Positions 15,654 through 24,674 of a DNA stretch of 53,569 bases are shown piece after piece. Origin of the DNA: Candidatus Delongbacteria bacterium. GTDB taxonomy: Bacteria; CAIWAD01. A model generated the notes under the pieces. The model saw only the letters and a program-made list of their open reading frames with translations, was not told the DNA's origin and searched no databases. Made by a program: the position numbers and the translations under genes. How positions within the stretch are numbered: position 1 is the stretch's first letter; each line of letters starts with the position of its first letter. Location: positions 1-53,569 of the forward strand of contig JACKCN010000010.1 of NCBI GenBank assembly GCA_020634015.1, written 5' to 3'.

Positions 15654-17612
15654 TTGTCAGACATCCTGGACATAACGAGTCACCCTGCGGTGCAGGCTCT
15701 CCTCGGGCGTCGCTATGGCGAATGCCTTGAGCTTGTTGCTGATGCATTGCCCCGCATTGCCGACCCCCAACTTGCCGTTCACCTGCGCCTGGTGAAGGGC
15801 AATGCGTTGTTGGGAACCGGTCGCAACCGCGAAGCTCGCGAGGTGTACTTCCAGGTCTACAGCACCTGCCGGATGGCTCGATTCGACGGGGAGTACAAGG
15901 CCCTGGGCCACAAGGCCCTGATGAACGCGGGTCTGGCCACGCGCCGGCTTGGCGAAGCGCGGACGGCCCTCCAGTTCTATCGAGAAGTGCTGACCCGGGC
16001 CGGCTTCCATTCCGATGCCGAAGAAGCCCGCATGCGCAATCTGCTGGGCTCCCTGCACCTGAGTCTTGGTGAACACAGCGATGCCCGGGTCTGCTTCCAG
16101 AAGGCGCTGCAGTTGCTGGGGCCCACGGGCGAAGCCGGCGACCGCGCGGATGTGCACATCAACCTGGCCATTCTGGCCAATGCGGTCAAGGATCCGGCCG
16201 AGGTCACCGAACACCTGGAACAGGCACGCGCGCTCTGCGGCGACGACCCGGAGCGGCGCCTGAAGGTGGAATTCAACATGGGGACCCTGCTGCTCGAGCA
16301 GGGCAACCGCACTCAGGCCTGGGTATTCTTCGACAAGGCCCAGGATCTGGCCCGGCGCCACGATCTGCAGGCCCACCTGCCCCAGATTCTCTGCAGCCTG
16401 GCACTGATCAGACACCAGGAAGGGGCCGGGAGTGAAGCCGGCCTGCTGGCGAGCCGGGCACTTGAAGCGGCCGAGACCCTTGAACAGGACAACAGCTGGG
16501 TTCGGGACACCTGCCAGGAAATCCTGCAGGAGGCCGACCCGGGCAGTGACGACAGTTTCTCGCTGGCCGAGACCCTGATCCGCACCCACGGCATGGTGGC
16601 GGTGTCCGAGCCCATGCGACGGATCATCCGCGAAATCGAAGCGTTGGCCTCCTCCGGGTTGCCGGTGATGATCATTGGCGAAACGGGCACCGGCAAGGAA
16701 CTGGTGGCCCGGGCCCTGCACACGGCGGGGCCGCGGTCGGTGGCGCCCTTCGTGCCCGTGAACTGTCCCGCGATTCCAGAAGGCCTGTTCGAGAGCACGC
16801 TCTTCGGCCACGTCAAGGGCGCGTTCACCGGAGCCACCGAGTCCCGCAAGGGCATGGTGGAGCTGGCCATGGACGGATCGATCTTCCTGGATGAAATCGG
16901 CGATCTGCCGCTGTCCATCCAGCCCAAGTTGCTGCGCTTCCTGGAAACGGGTGAGTTCCAGCCGATGGGGTCCACCGAAACGCGATACAGCAGTGCACGC
17001 ATCATCTCGGCCACCAACCGTGATCCAGGGCAGCTGGTGGAGAGTGGCCAGTTCCGCAAGGACCTGCTGATGCGCATCAGCGCGTTCCGGATCGATCTGC
17101 CGCCCCTGAGTGAACGCCGCGAGGATGTCTACTTCATCGCCGCCAGCGAGCTGGACCGGCTGAACAGGCGCAATGGTCGCAAACTGGTGTTCTCGGCCCG
17201 GGCCCTGCAGGTGCTGAACGAGTACGATTTCCCGGGCAACGTGCGTGAGCTGAAGAATGCTGTCGCACGGGGGGCCCAGGTGGCCCAGCGCGAAGTCGGT
17301 CCCGACGACATGGGTCTGGTTCAGGCGGGACCAAAGAAGGGCGATGTTGCGGGCGGCGAGGACCATTGGCCCGATGTGCTCCCGCTGGCTCCGGGCACCA
17401 GCCTGGAAGACACGGTGCGCGAGCTGGAAACACGCATGATCCAGCGCGCGCTGTCGGTACGGGATGGCGACCGCGAACAGGCCGCCCGTGACCTGGGGCT
17501 CAGTTTCCGGGCCTTGAAGTACAAGATCTCCAAGTATGGGATCCAGTCCCGCAAGAAGCGCAGGCGCGGAGACAGCGCCGATGACGATGAATCACAGGGG
17601 ATCGAGGGATGA
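15654..17612 (+). CDS. Sigma-54-dependent activator with N-terminal TPR sensor region
   Basis: About 652 residues. The N-terminal 300 residues are TPR-type helical repeats (e.g. ALGHKALMNAGLATRRLGEA, LLGSLHLSLGEHSDARVCFQ) in place of a receiver or GAF domain. An AAA+ domain follows: Walker A GETGTGKE, the sigma-54-contacting GAFTGA, Walker B FLDEIGDL and arginine-finger region RKDLLMRISAF. A Fis-type helix-turn-helix ends the protein (REQAARDLGLSFRALKYKISK). All residues needed for opening RpoN promoters are present. The start is unclear: TTG at 15573, 15621 or 15654 or GTG at 15690, none with a good binding site. It may drive the sigma-54 promoters noted elsewhere in the window. Confidence 0.9.
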   Translation: MSDILDITSHPAVQALLGRRYGECLELVADALPRIADPQLAVHLRLVKGNALLGTGRNREAREVYFQVYSTCRMARFDGEYKALGHKALMNAGLATRRLGEARTALQFYREVLTRAGFHSDAEEARMRNLLGSLHLSLGEHSDARVCFQKALQLLGPTGEAGDRADVHINLAILANAVKDPAEVTEHLEQARALCGDDPERRLKVEFNMGTLLLEQGNRTQAWVFFDKAQDLARRHDLQAHLPQILCSLALIRHQEGAGSEAGLLASRALEAAETLEQDNSWVRDTCQEILQEADPGSDDSFSLAETLIRTHGMVAVSEPMRRIIREIEALASSGLPVMIIGETGTGKELVARALHTAGPRSVAPFVPVNCPAIPEGLFESTLFGHVKGAFTGATESRKGMVELAMDGSIFLDEIGDLPLSIQPKLLRFLETGEFQPMGSTETRYSSARIISATNRDPGQLVESGQFRKDLLMRISAFRIDLPPLSERREDVYFIAASELDRLNRRNGRKLVFSARALQVLNEYDFPGNVRELKNAVARGAQVAQREVGPDDMGLVQAGPKKGDVAGGEDHWPDVLPLAPGTSLEDTVRELETRMIQRALSVRDGDREQAARDLGLSFRALKYKISKYGIQSRKKRRRGDSADDDESQGIEG

Positions 17613-20407
17613 GCACTCGCCATACGATTACGGCTTCCATCGCGGCACTGCTTGCACTGTCCTGTGTCGCCTCCGGCAGTTCCCGGATGCTGGCCAGCAT
17701 TCAGGCTCCCGCCCAGTCCGCCCTGGTGGCCGCTTCCTTCCTGGTGCAGGCCGTGGTGCCCAGCCAGGAGGGGGAGAGCTGGCAGCTGCTGGGCCTGGCC
17801 GATGGATCACAGACGCCGGATACCCTGGCCCAGGGCGTTGGCACGCTGCCCGGCACGTGCAGCTGGCAGGTGGGGCCCCTCGAGAACGGCCCCTGGACCC
17901 TGCGCATCGAAATCGTCGGATCCACGGGGCTGCGTGTCACGACCAGGAATGTCGTGGTGGGACGAGCCCAGATCCCCGGGTTTCCCAAGGGTGCCGCCGT
18001 GCAGGAGACCGGTTTCACGGTGCAGCCGCTGGCCGAGCCCGGAGCTCCCGGACTGGCCTGGGTCGAAGGCATCGCGCTGGATGGAATCCGGGGTGTGCCA
18101 CAACTGTTGCACCTGGACGATGCCAGTGGGCTGCCTCTGCCCGGCTTTCCCCGTGATCTCTCCCGCGATGGGGTCGAGTCCTGCCGCTACAGCAGCCCGG
18201 TCTGGCTGAGCACGGGCGCCGAGCCCTCGCTGGCCCTGCTGGGCGTCACCCAGCTGGTACGCTATTCCACCAACGGCACCTTGCTGGCCAGCCACTCCTT
18301 CGACGGGGTCGCGGCCTCCGAGCTGATCCACTTCCATACGCTCGCGGGTGAGCCGAGGCTGCTTTTCGCCAGCATCGGCGGCACTCACAGTCAGCTCCAT
18401 CTGCTGGATGAAGATCTGGTGTCATTGTGGGTGAGCGATTTTCCCGCCCAGATCCCCGGCAGCAACCTGCCGCTTGCGCTGGCCGATCTGGATGGTGATC
18501 TGAATCCTGAAGGCTGGCTGGGACTCTACGAACAGTCGTCGGATCTTGGCCAGCTCTGGCGCATCAACCTGGCCGACGGTGGCGCATCTCTCTTCGGCAA
18601 CGTGCCGGGCCTGATGCCCGCGCAGTTGCTGAGCGGCGAAATGACGGGCGACCTGGCCACCGATCTGGTGATGTGCGGCAGTCAGGACGCGGTCAGTGCC
18701 TGGGACGCCAATGGCCTGCTCTGGCTGCGGCATAGCTTGGGGCGTTCGTTCTCGCGTGGCTCACTCGTGGACCTGGACGGCGATGGTCGGCAGGAATTCT
18801 GCTTCACCGATCACGCCGATGGCAGCCAGACCCACCTGCGTCTGCTGAATGGCCAGGGCGAACCGTGCGGGCCTCTCGATGGACAGACCCTGGGACTGGA
18901 CCAACGTCTCGGCTTTGAACCTCTGGCCGCCGACATGGACGGCGATGGCGACCAGGACCTGATTCTGGCCACGTCACTCAAGGATCCAACCGTGTTGCAC
19001 GGTCAGGTGCGAGTTCTGGATGGTCAGGGTGAGCTGCTGGATCACTGGGTACTTGCAGGCAAGCCCACCTCGGCCCTGCGCCTGCAGGACCTGGACGGCG
19101 ACGGCACCAGCGAACTGCTGCTGACCGACACCTTCAATCGACTGAATGCCTGGAACACGCCCTCGCGCGATTCTCGCCCCGGTCTGCCCTTCGGCGAAAT
19201 CGGGCGTGGAGGGCGCACCCTCAAGGTCATCACGGGCTCGCCCCAGGGCAGTGCCTGGCTGGATGGACGCCTGCTGCTGCAGGACTCGCTGGTCGTGGAT
19301 GAGGGCATGGTTCTCAGCGGACACACACTGACCCTGCTCAGCGGCCAGATGATCGTGCGCGGATGCCTGAGCCTCAGCGAAGGCATTCGAGTCAACGCGG
19401 GGGCGCTGCTGCACTTCGACTCCGGTTCCCAGGTCAGTCAGCCGGGCATGCCACTCGAGGTGGCCGGCACCCTGAGCCTGCACGGGGAAGTGGTGAACAA
19501 CCTTGGAGCGCAGCCCCTGCAGCCCAGTTCACTGGCCTCGATCCTGAACAACAGCCAGCTCGTCACCGAGAGCGGTGCCCGCCTGGAACTGGTGGATTGC
19601 ACTCTGGCCGGGCTCACGAATCGATTGGTGCTGGGGCCTGGGCAGGAGCTGAGCCTGAACGGGGTCTGGCTGATGGCCGGGAAGGGCATCCATCTCGAGG
19701 GCGCCAGCCTGGTCATGGATCACAGCGTGCTTCACGCCGACAGTCTGGCCCTGTCGCTCAAGGCGGGCAGCCAAGCGCAGATTCACAACAGCACCTTCAG
19801 TTCCGCCAGCACCCTGGCGCTGCAGGTGGCCGATTCCGACGTGCAGCTGACCAGCAGTTATCTGCTGAACAATCTGCAGGGCATCGAGGTCTCCGGCCAA
19901 TCCACGCTGCTGGCCGATTCCTGTCACTTCCAGGGCAACGGAATCTCCCTGACCGTGATGGGCGATGCTGACGCGGTCAGCGTGCTGCACAGCGATTTTG
20001 TGGAAAGCGGCGCCACGGCCGTGCGCAATCTTGGCAGCGGACAGCTGCTGGCCAGTTGGTGTTACTGGAACGAGCTCCAGCCCACCACCGGAGATGTGCA
20101 GGCCCTGCCGCAGAGCGATCAGGCCTGGTTTCCGCCGGAAACCACGGCACCCGTGTTCGAAGTTCGCCCGGGCCCGATGATCAACGGAGACGAACCCCTG
20201 CTGTCCTGGGATCCGGTGGAGTACACGCTCAACGGAATTCCCGTGGTGGTCAGTTATCGGGTCTACCGCTCCACCGAACCCTATGACCTGGTGCGCCCCG
20301 AGAATCTGGTGGCCACGGTCAGTACGCCATCCTGGCAGAGTCAGAATGCCCCGCCGCGCTGTTTCTATGCCGTGACGGTCTGGCTGGGCAAGACCATGTC
20401 CGAGTAG
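17609..20407 (+). CDS. Large secreted protein: FG-GAP/VCBS-like repeats plus beta-helix
   Basis: 932 residues, ATGA-overlapping the activator gene. A signal peptide (SIAALLALSCVASG) is followed by three DLDGDG-type calcium-binding propeller motifs (ADLDGDLNPEG, VDLDGDGRQEF, ADMDGDGDQDL, and a fourth QDLDGDGTSEL). Residues about 560-830 are parallel beta-helix turns rich in Leu/Ser/Asn (VLHADSLALSLKAGSQAQIHN, TLLADSCHFQGNGISL). A fibronectin-III-like end follows (LLSWDPVEY...VSYRVYRSTEPYDLV). There is no clear sorting tag. It is probably extracellular; the ligand is unknown. The overlap with a cytoplasmic regulator gene suggests co-transcription. Confidence 0.75.
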   Translation: MSTRHTITASIAALLALSCVASGSSRMLASIQAPAQSALVAASFLVQAVVPSQEGESWQLLGLADGSQTPDTLAQGVGTLPGTCSWQVGPLENGPWTLRIEIVGSTGLRVTTRNVVVGRAQIPGFPKGAAVQETGFTVQPLAEPGAPGLAWVEGIALDGIRGVPQLLHLDDASGLPLPGFPRDLSRDGVESCRYSSPVWLSTGAEPSLALLGVTQLVRYSTNGTLLASHSFDGVAASELIHFHTLAGEPRLLFASIGGTHSQLHLLDEDLVSLWVSDFPAQIPGSNLPLALADLDGDLNPEGWLGLYEQSSDLGQLWRINLADGGASLFGNVPGLMPAQLLSGEMTGDLATDLVMCGSQDAVSAWDANGLLWLRHSLGRSFSRGSLVDLDGDGRQEFCFTDHADGSQTHLRLLNGQGEPCGPLDGQTLGLDQRLGFEPLAADMDGDGDQDLILATSLKDPTVLHGQVRVLDGQGELLDHWVLAGKPTSALRLQDLDGDGTSELLLTDTFNRLNAWNTPSRDSRPGLPFGEIGRGGRTLKVITGSPQGSAWLDGRLLLQDSLVVDEGMVLSGHTLTLLSGQMIVRGCLSLSEGIRVNAGALLHFDSGSQVSQPGMPLEVAGTLSLHGEVVNNLGAQPLQPSSLASILNNSQLVTESGARLELVDCTLAGLTNRLVLGPGQELSLNGVWLMAGKGIHLEGASLVMDHSVLHADSLALSLKAGSQAQIHNSTFSSASTLALQVADSDVQLTSSYLLNNLQGIEVSGQSTLLADSCHFQGNGISLTVMGDADAVSVLHSDFVESGATAVRNLGSGQLLASWCYWNELQPTTGDVQALPQSDQAWFPPETTAPVFEVRPGPMINGDEPLLSWDPVEYTLNGIPVVVSYRVYRSTEPYDLVRPENLVATVSTPSWQSQNAPPRCFYAVTVWLGKTMSE

Positions 20408-20431
20408 CGGACACCAACCGGGGGGCACAGG

Positions 20432-20920
20432 ATGAGCAAGGCTCTGGTTTCACAGTATGGCGCGGGTCTGCTGATGCTGGACGATGCCCTGCGGAAGGGG
20501 CAGGATCTGGGACTCTGGATCTCGCCCGCTCCCGTGGCGCCCTTCTGGCAGATCGGCTATCACGCCCTGTTCTACACGGATCTCTATCTCTGTGCCGATG
20601 AGCGTGCGTTTCGCCCCTGGCCGGGCCACGAACCATCCTGGCCTCGGCTGGGTGATCCGGCTGTCACGGCGCGCGCCCCGGAACTGGCCAGTCTGCTGGA
20701 GTACACCGCGGCCCTCAGATCCAGTCTGACGACCCGGCTTTCCGCGTTGGACCCGGACTCCCCGGCCGGCTTCGAGTGGATCCCGTTCAATCGGGGCGAA
20801 CTGTTCATCTATACCCTGCGCCACCTTCAGCATCATACCGGACAATTGGCCGAGCGGGTTCGTCACGCTGGCGGACCACCTGTGAGCTGGGTCGGACTGG
20901 ACGGAGAGTCAGAGGTCTGA
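20432..20920 (+). CDS. DinB/YfiT-fold protein
   Basis: 162 residues, four-helix bundle of the DinB family with the usual histidine pattern: YHALFYTDLYL (about residues 38-48) and the closing LRHLQHHTGQL (about 130-140), where three histidines normally bind a divalent metal. Family members are metal-dependent thiol S-transferases or DNA-damage-inducible proteins of unknown substrate. SD GGGG lies a few bases before ATG 20432. It follows the large secreted protein by 24 bases and may be co-transcribed. Confidence 0.75.
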   Translation: MSKALVSQYGAGLLMLDDALRKGQDLGLWISPAPVAPFWQIGYHALFYTDLYLCADERAFRPWPGHEPSWPRLGDPAVTARAPELASLLEYTAALRSSLTTRLSALDPDSPAGFEWIPFNRGELFIYTLRHLQHHTGQLAERVRHAGGPPVSWVGLDGESEV

Positions 20921-20966
20921 CGCGCACTGGCGGATTGCTCGTCAGTCCGACATCCAGAAAACAGAC

Positions 20967-20987
20967 GCGCCGGGGATTTCCCGGCGC
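20967..20987 (-). terminator. Hairpin terminator for the minus-strand surface-protein gene
   Basis: GCGCCGGG / CCCGGCGC, 8 base pairs with a five-base loop. Read on the minus strand it is followed by GTCTGTTTTC, a T-run; on the plus strand there is none. It sits about 48 bases past the stop at 21035. Confidence 0.6.
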
Positions 20988-21034
20988 CTGCATGTGTGTG
21001 ATACGCGGTTCGCGATCCTTCCTCAGGCTCCCGC

Positions 21035-24000
21035 CTACTTCAGCACGACGAACTTGCCGGTCTGGATCTCGCCCGAGCCTTCGGGAGTGCGATTCTCGAC
21101 ACTGAAATAGTACACGCCGCTGGCCACCTGCTGGTAGTTGCGGTTGTTCAGGTCCCAGCTCTCACTGAAGGGGCTGGTCCAGTTGCGGTCGTTGTCGCCC
21201 TCGATGTTGTGCGGGATGAGCTGCACCAGGTCGCCGCTCAGCGTGTAGACGCGGATCAGGGCCTGGCGGGGCAGGTTGACGAACTCCAGCCGGCGGTCAT
21301 CGGAAGGCCGGAAGTCCGCGGTGCCGTCGTCCTGGTTCTCCCAGGAGAGCCCGTTGTTGCCGCTGGCGTCGGGCATGTAGACGGTGGTGTAGTCCTGATC
21401 GTAGCGATAGGGATTGGGTACGGCGCGAGGTGCCCTGCTGGCGAGGCCCGAGGGCGCGATCGCGATCGCATTGGCCGTGCGCGCGCTTTCCAGGGGCTCG
21501 GTGCCCGTGCGGAAATCGCCGTAGTCGTAGGCGGTCACGGCGTACCAGCGCGGAAACAGGCTGCGCACGTTGTCAATCACGTATTCGTACACGGTGTAAT
21601 CCTCGGCCACATCGAAGCGGCCATTGGCGTTCAGGTCCGTGTATGTCTCACCCGCATCCCACACGCCATTGGCGTTCAGGTCGGCCCAGGGGTCGCCCTC
21701 GGAGTACTGGCCATTTCCGTCCCGATCCGTATAGGGCTCAGGCGCGTTGCGCACCCGGTCGCCGTTGGTGTCCTGGAACGGTTCGGTCCAGCCATGAGGA
21801 TTGATGATGGCATCCAGTCCGTTGTTGTGCCCCACTGGCTGACGCAACCAACCGTTCACGGTGGAGTCCAGGGGCGCTTCGGTCAGGTCGCGCCCATCGG
21901 GAGGAGTACGCAGCCGGCCATCCCGATCGTAGTAGGCGAAATCCACCCGGTCGTGATCGGCCAGCAGACTGAATCCTTCTTCCAGATTGCGGTTGCCCAC
22001 CCAGATGCGATAGCCTTCGAAGTCGCGCACCTGGCTGAAGGGGTCGATGTAGCTCTCGGCGTTGTCGCGCCAGCGCAGGATCACCTGGTCTTCCGTCGTC
22101 TCGTAGCTCAGGGCGGGTGGCGGCGGAGGAGGTGGACCCTGGAAATCGGGAATGCCATCGCCGCGGTCCAGCACACCATTGAGGTTGAGGTGACCGATGA
22201 ACCAGTCATTCAATCCTCCACTGCCGAAGGACTGCAGAACGCGGCCCCCTCCGAACTGGGGAATCCAGCTGTTGCCACCCCGACTGAACTTCGGGCCCGC
22301 GTAGACGAAACCACTGTCGGCAATGAAATTGCTCAGGGTCCAGAGCAGGTCATCTTCACCGGGGTCCAGCTGGCCGTTGTTCTCGCTGCCGTCCGCATCG
22401 GGGCCACTGTACCAGCCCATGTTGTGTCCGAAGTACCAGACTTCGACACTGTCCTGACCGGGCGGGATTTCGGCGTACAGACCATCGGTGCCGGCGTCTT
22501 CGCCGTACCAGCCATCGCCCGTGTCCAGTCGGCCATCGCCTTCGGTGCCGTCCGCGTCGAAGGTTTCGGGAATGCCGTCACTGCCGAAGTCGAAGATCGG
22601 TGTGTCGTACAGTTCGTTGTCGTAGATCCTGGCCGCCCAGAGGGCGTTGTTCTCCAGCGAGGTGAAGTTGTACAGCTCGGGATTCAACGTGCCGCTGGCG
22701 TCCTGGGGATGGTTGCGGTCGTGGAAGTCACGGCCCACCACGAGCGCCACGGTGAAGCTGAATTTCTCACCGGGATTCAGACGGTAGATCCAGCGCCCCG
22801 TGCGGTCCACATGGTCAAAGATGCCCATGGGTCCCCAGCTGATCAGGTAGCGGGTATCGTTGCCGTTGGCCACACCGGCCGTATCACCCGATGGAACCTG
22901 CCAGGCCCGGGATTCCACCAGCACGCTGTCCTGGTTGTAGAACTCCTGGGGATGGCTTTCCACGTAGTTCGCATTGTCCACGAACCACTGGTTGTAGTCG
23001 AACTCTCCATTGGACAGCACGAAGTACTTCTCGCGGTCGTTGATCGGTGTGCCGCGGTACTGGGTCCAGCTGCCGTCGGGATGCGCGGCCCAGTCCTGCC
23101 AGCTGGGGCCGAAATCCTCATTGATGTTGCTTGAGGAAGTCCACCAGTTGAAACTGGTTTCCAGCTTGGGGTTGGGGCTGCGCAAGACGCGGAATCCGGT
23201 GGCATGCGGGCAGGTGAAGCTGTTGCCCTGATCGATGTCCGCATCACGGCCGTCGTTGTCGGCGATCCAGGCCGTATTGATCAGGGTGTGCTCGTCGCGC
23301 GTGCTGTCGTAGGCCGTGCGCAGAAAGCCCGTGATGTCGTCCAGATTCTTCTGGGCGTACCCACGGCGGCCCACGTCGCCATCGACATAGAGCCCGACGA
23401 AGAGATTGCGCAGGAACTTGCTGGCCACGTTTTCGATCTCGTAGTCGATGATCACCAGATCGCGTGCGTAGTTGTAGCTCCAGCTGTAGGATTTCTGTGT
23501 CACACGCAGGCCAAGGGGCTCGTGCGGCACGCCATCGACGGGCGGGGTGAACTGGTTGTCGACCAGGGTATCCGTGTATGCGGTGATGAAATCCTGCTCG
23601 CTGATCGCCAGATCATTGCTCACATACTCGCCCAGCCGGTTCACCGCATTCTCGCGCGTGCTGCGTTCGGCGATCACATTGCTGTTGCCCTCGCCCGGGT
23701 AGAACTCATGGGCTTCGCCGGCCACATAGCCATCGGCGCCCGTGCTGACCCGGGGTGTGGCATTGCCGTTCTCGTCCACGATCAGACCACCGATCCAGAG
23801 ACCTGCGGCAAAGAGATACTGCACGCCGCTGCCGCCGGGTACTTCGCACTGGGGTGCCCAGTCGTCGGTTTCGGCGTCGCGGTAGGCGTCCGTGTCGTAG
23901 TCGTTGAAGTTGCCCAGCCAGCCCCAGTTGTTCACCGTGAGCCAGACATTGCCCATGCGATGTGTGCGGTTGTCCAGCCAGGGGATGTCGGTCTGCCGCG

Positions 24001-24109
24001 GCACGTTCTTGTATACCGGATGATGGATGTAGTCGGCATGGGAGGCGCTCAGTGGCAGCAGGGTGGCGCTCAGAATACCCAGGGCGAAGGCATGACGAAG
24101 ACGGTGCAT
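21035..24109 (-). CDS. Very large secreted surface protein with calcium-type repeats and sorting domain
   Basis: 1024 residues from the ATG at 24109. A signal peptide (MHRLRHAFALGILSATLLPLSASHA) is followed by a long region seen in uncultured-phylum surface proteins (LFAAGLWIGGL, YDYEIENV-like VIIDYEIENV, GEKFSFTVALVVGRDF). Residues about 800-880 hold dockerin-like Asp/Asn loops (DTNGDRVRN, DRDGNGQYSEGD, DLNANGVWDAGE, DLNANGRFDVAED). The end (PNPYRYDQDY...FVNLPRQALIRVYTLSGDLVQL...GVYYFSVEN...GKFVVLK) is a Por/FlgD-type sorting domain. A proline run (GPPPPPPPA) sits before a fibronectin-like segment. Function is unknown; adhesin or surface-layer roles are guesses. Confidence 0.75.
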   Translation of the reverse strand: MHRLRHAFALGILSATLLPLSASHADYIHHPVYKNVPRQTDIPWLDNRTHRMGNVWLTVNNWGWLGNFNDYDTDAYRDAETDDWAPQCEVPGGSGVQYLFAAGLWIGGLIVDENGNATPRVSTGADGYVAGEAHEFYPGEGNSNVIAERSTRENAVNRLGEYVSNDLAISEQDFITAYTDTLVDNQFTPPVDGVPHEPLGLRVTQKSYSWSYNYARDLVIIDYEIENVASKFLRNLFVGLYVDGDVGRRGYAQKNLDDITGFLRTAYDSTRDEHTLINTAWIADNDGRDADIDQGNSFTCPHATGFRVLRSPNPKLETSFNWWTSSSNINEDFGPSWQDWAAHPDGSWTQYRGTPINDREKYFVLSNGEFDYNQWFVDNANYVESHPQEFYNQDSVLVESRAWQVPSGDTAGVANGNDTRYLISWGPMGIFDHVDRTGRWIYRLNPGEKFSFTVALVVGRDFHDRNHPQDASGTLNPELYNFTSLENNALWAARIYDNELYDTPIFDFGSDGIPETFDADGTEGDGRLDTGDGWYGEDAGTDGLYAEIPPGQDSVEVWYFGHNMGWYSGPDADGSENNGQLDPGEDDLLWTLSNFIADSGFVYAGPKFSRGGNSWIPQFGGGRVLQSFGSGGLNDWFIGHLNLNGVLDRGDGIPDFQGPPPPPPPALSYETTEDQVILRWRDNAESYIDPFSQVRDFEGYRIWVGNRNLEEGFSLLADHDRVDFAYYDRDGRLRTPPDGRDLTEAPLDSTVNGWLRQPVGHNNGLDAIINPHGWTEPFQDTNGDRVRNAPEPYTDRDGNGQYSEGDPWADLNANGVWDAGETYTDLNANGRFDVAEDYTVYEYVIDNVRSLFPRWYAVTAYDYGDFRTGTEPLESARTANAIAIAPSGLASRAPRAVPNPYRYDQDYTTVYMPDASGNNGLSWENQDDGTADFRPSDDRRLEFVNLPRQALIRVYTLSGDLVQLIPHNIEGDNDRNWTSPFSESWDLNNRNYQQVASGVYYFSVENRTPEGSGEIQTGKFVVLK

Positions 24110-24674
24110 TGGCAATCCCGCTTGGGCCGCCGGGAAGCGGCAGTACTGGCGGGGTCCGGCTGGGCCGGTCCCGGAATGGCTGGCAGTTTGGGATACGGGT
24201 ACGGGAACGAAATCGGGTTCGAACCTAGCAATCCCAAGGCTGTCCCGTGGCCGCAAATCCGCTGCTGAGCAAGGCGCCATTCCGGAACCCGCAAGAGGGC
24301 GCACCCTGTCGCATCGTTCCGCGTGCCTGGCTTGAAAAGTTTACTCCCCCTCGACTTCACAGACGCGATCGCAGGATTTTCTGCTTGCGACGCCCGTGAC
24401 AAGAAGCCCCGGTGTCGAGCCAAACCCGCCATGGCAGTGGATTCCGTCGAATCGGTCATGGGGCGTTCAGCGAGTGTTCGCACTGGTGCGGAAATTGCAA
24501 GTGGCCCGCTCCTGAATCCGGATCCCGGGGAAGCGCCCCCGCAACAGGTCGGCTTTCGCCCCTGCCTTCCATATTCTAAACTGTGCGCCCGTTGAGGCTC
24601 CCGGTCAGGCTCCTGCCCTGTGGCAGGTCCATATCCGGCCCGGATTCAAGCATGAACCAGCGTGAAGAGGACCC
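24110..24674. other. Intergenic region between two divergent surface-protein genes
   Basis: 565 bases with divergent starts on either side. It must hold promoters for both. The best candidate is TATTCT near 24571 for the plus gene, without a convincing -35. The palindrome GGTTCGAACC near 24217-24226 looks like a tRNA T-loop but no cloverleaf fits. ORFs here are short and have no coding character. Confidence 0.4.

Noticed and set aside
24210..24235. GGTTCGAACC palindrome resembling a tRNA T-arm
   Set aside because: No matching T-stem, acceptor stem or anticodon arm could be drawn on either strand.
21209..24268. Long plus-strand ORFs opposite the 1024-residue surface protein
   Set aside because: They are shadows. 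The minus-strand frame has signal peptide, repeats and sorting domain; these have none.
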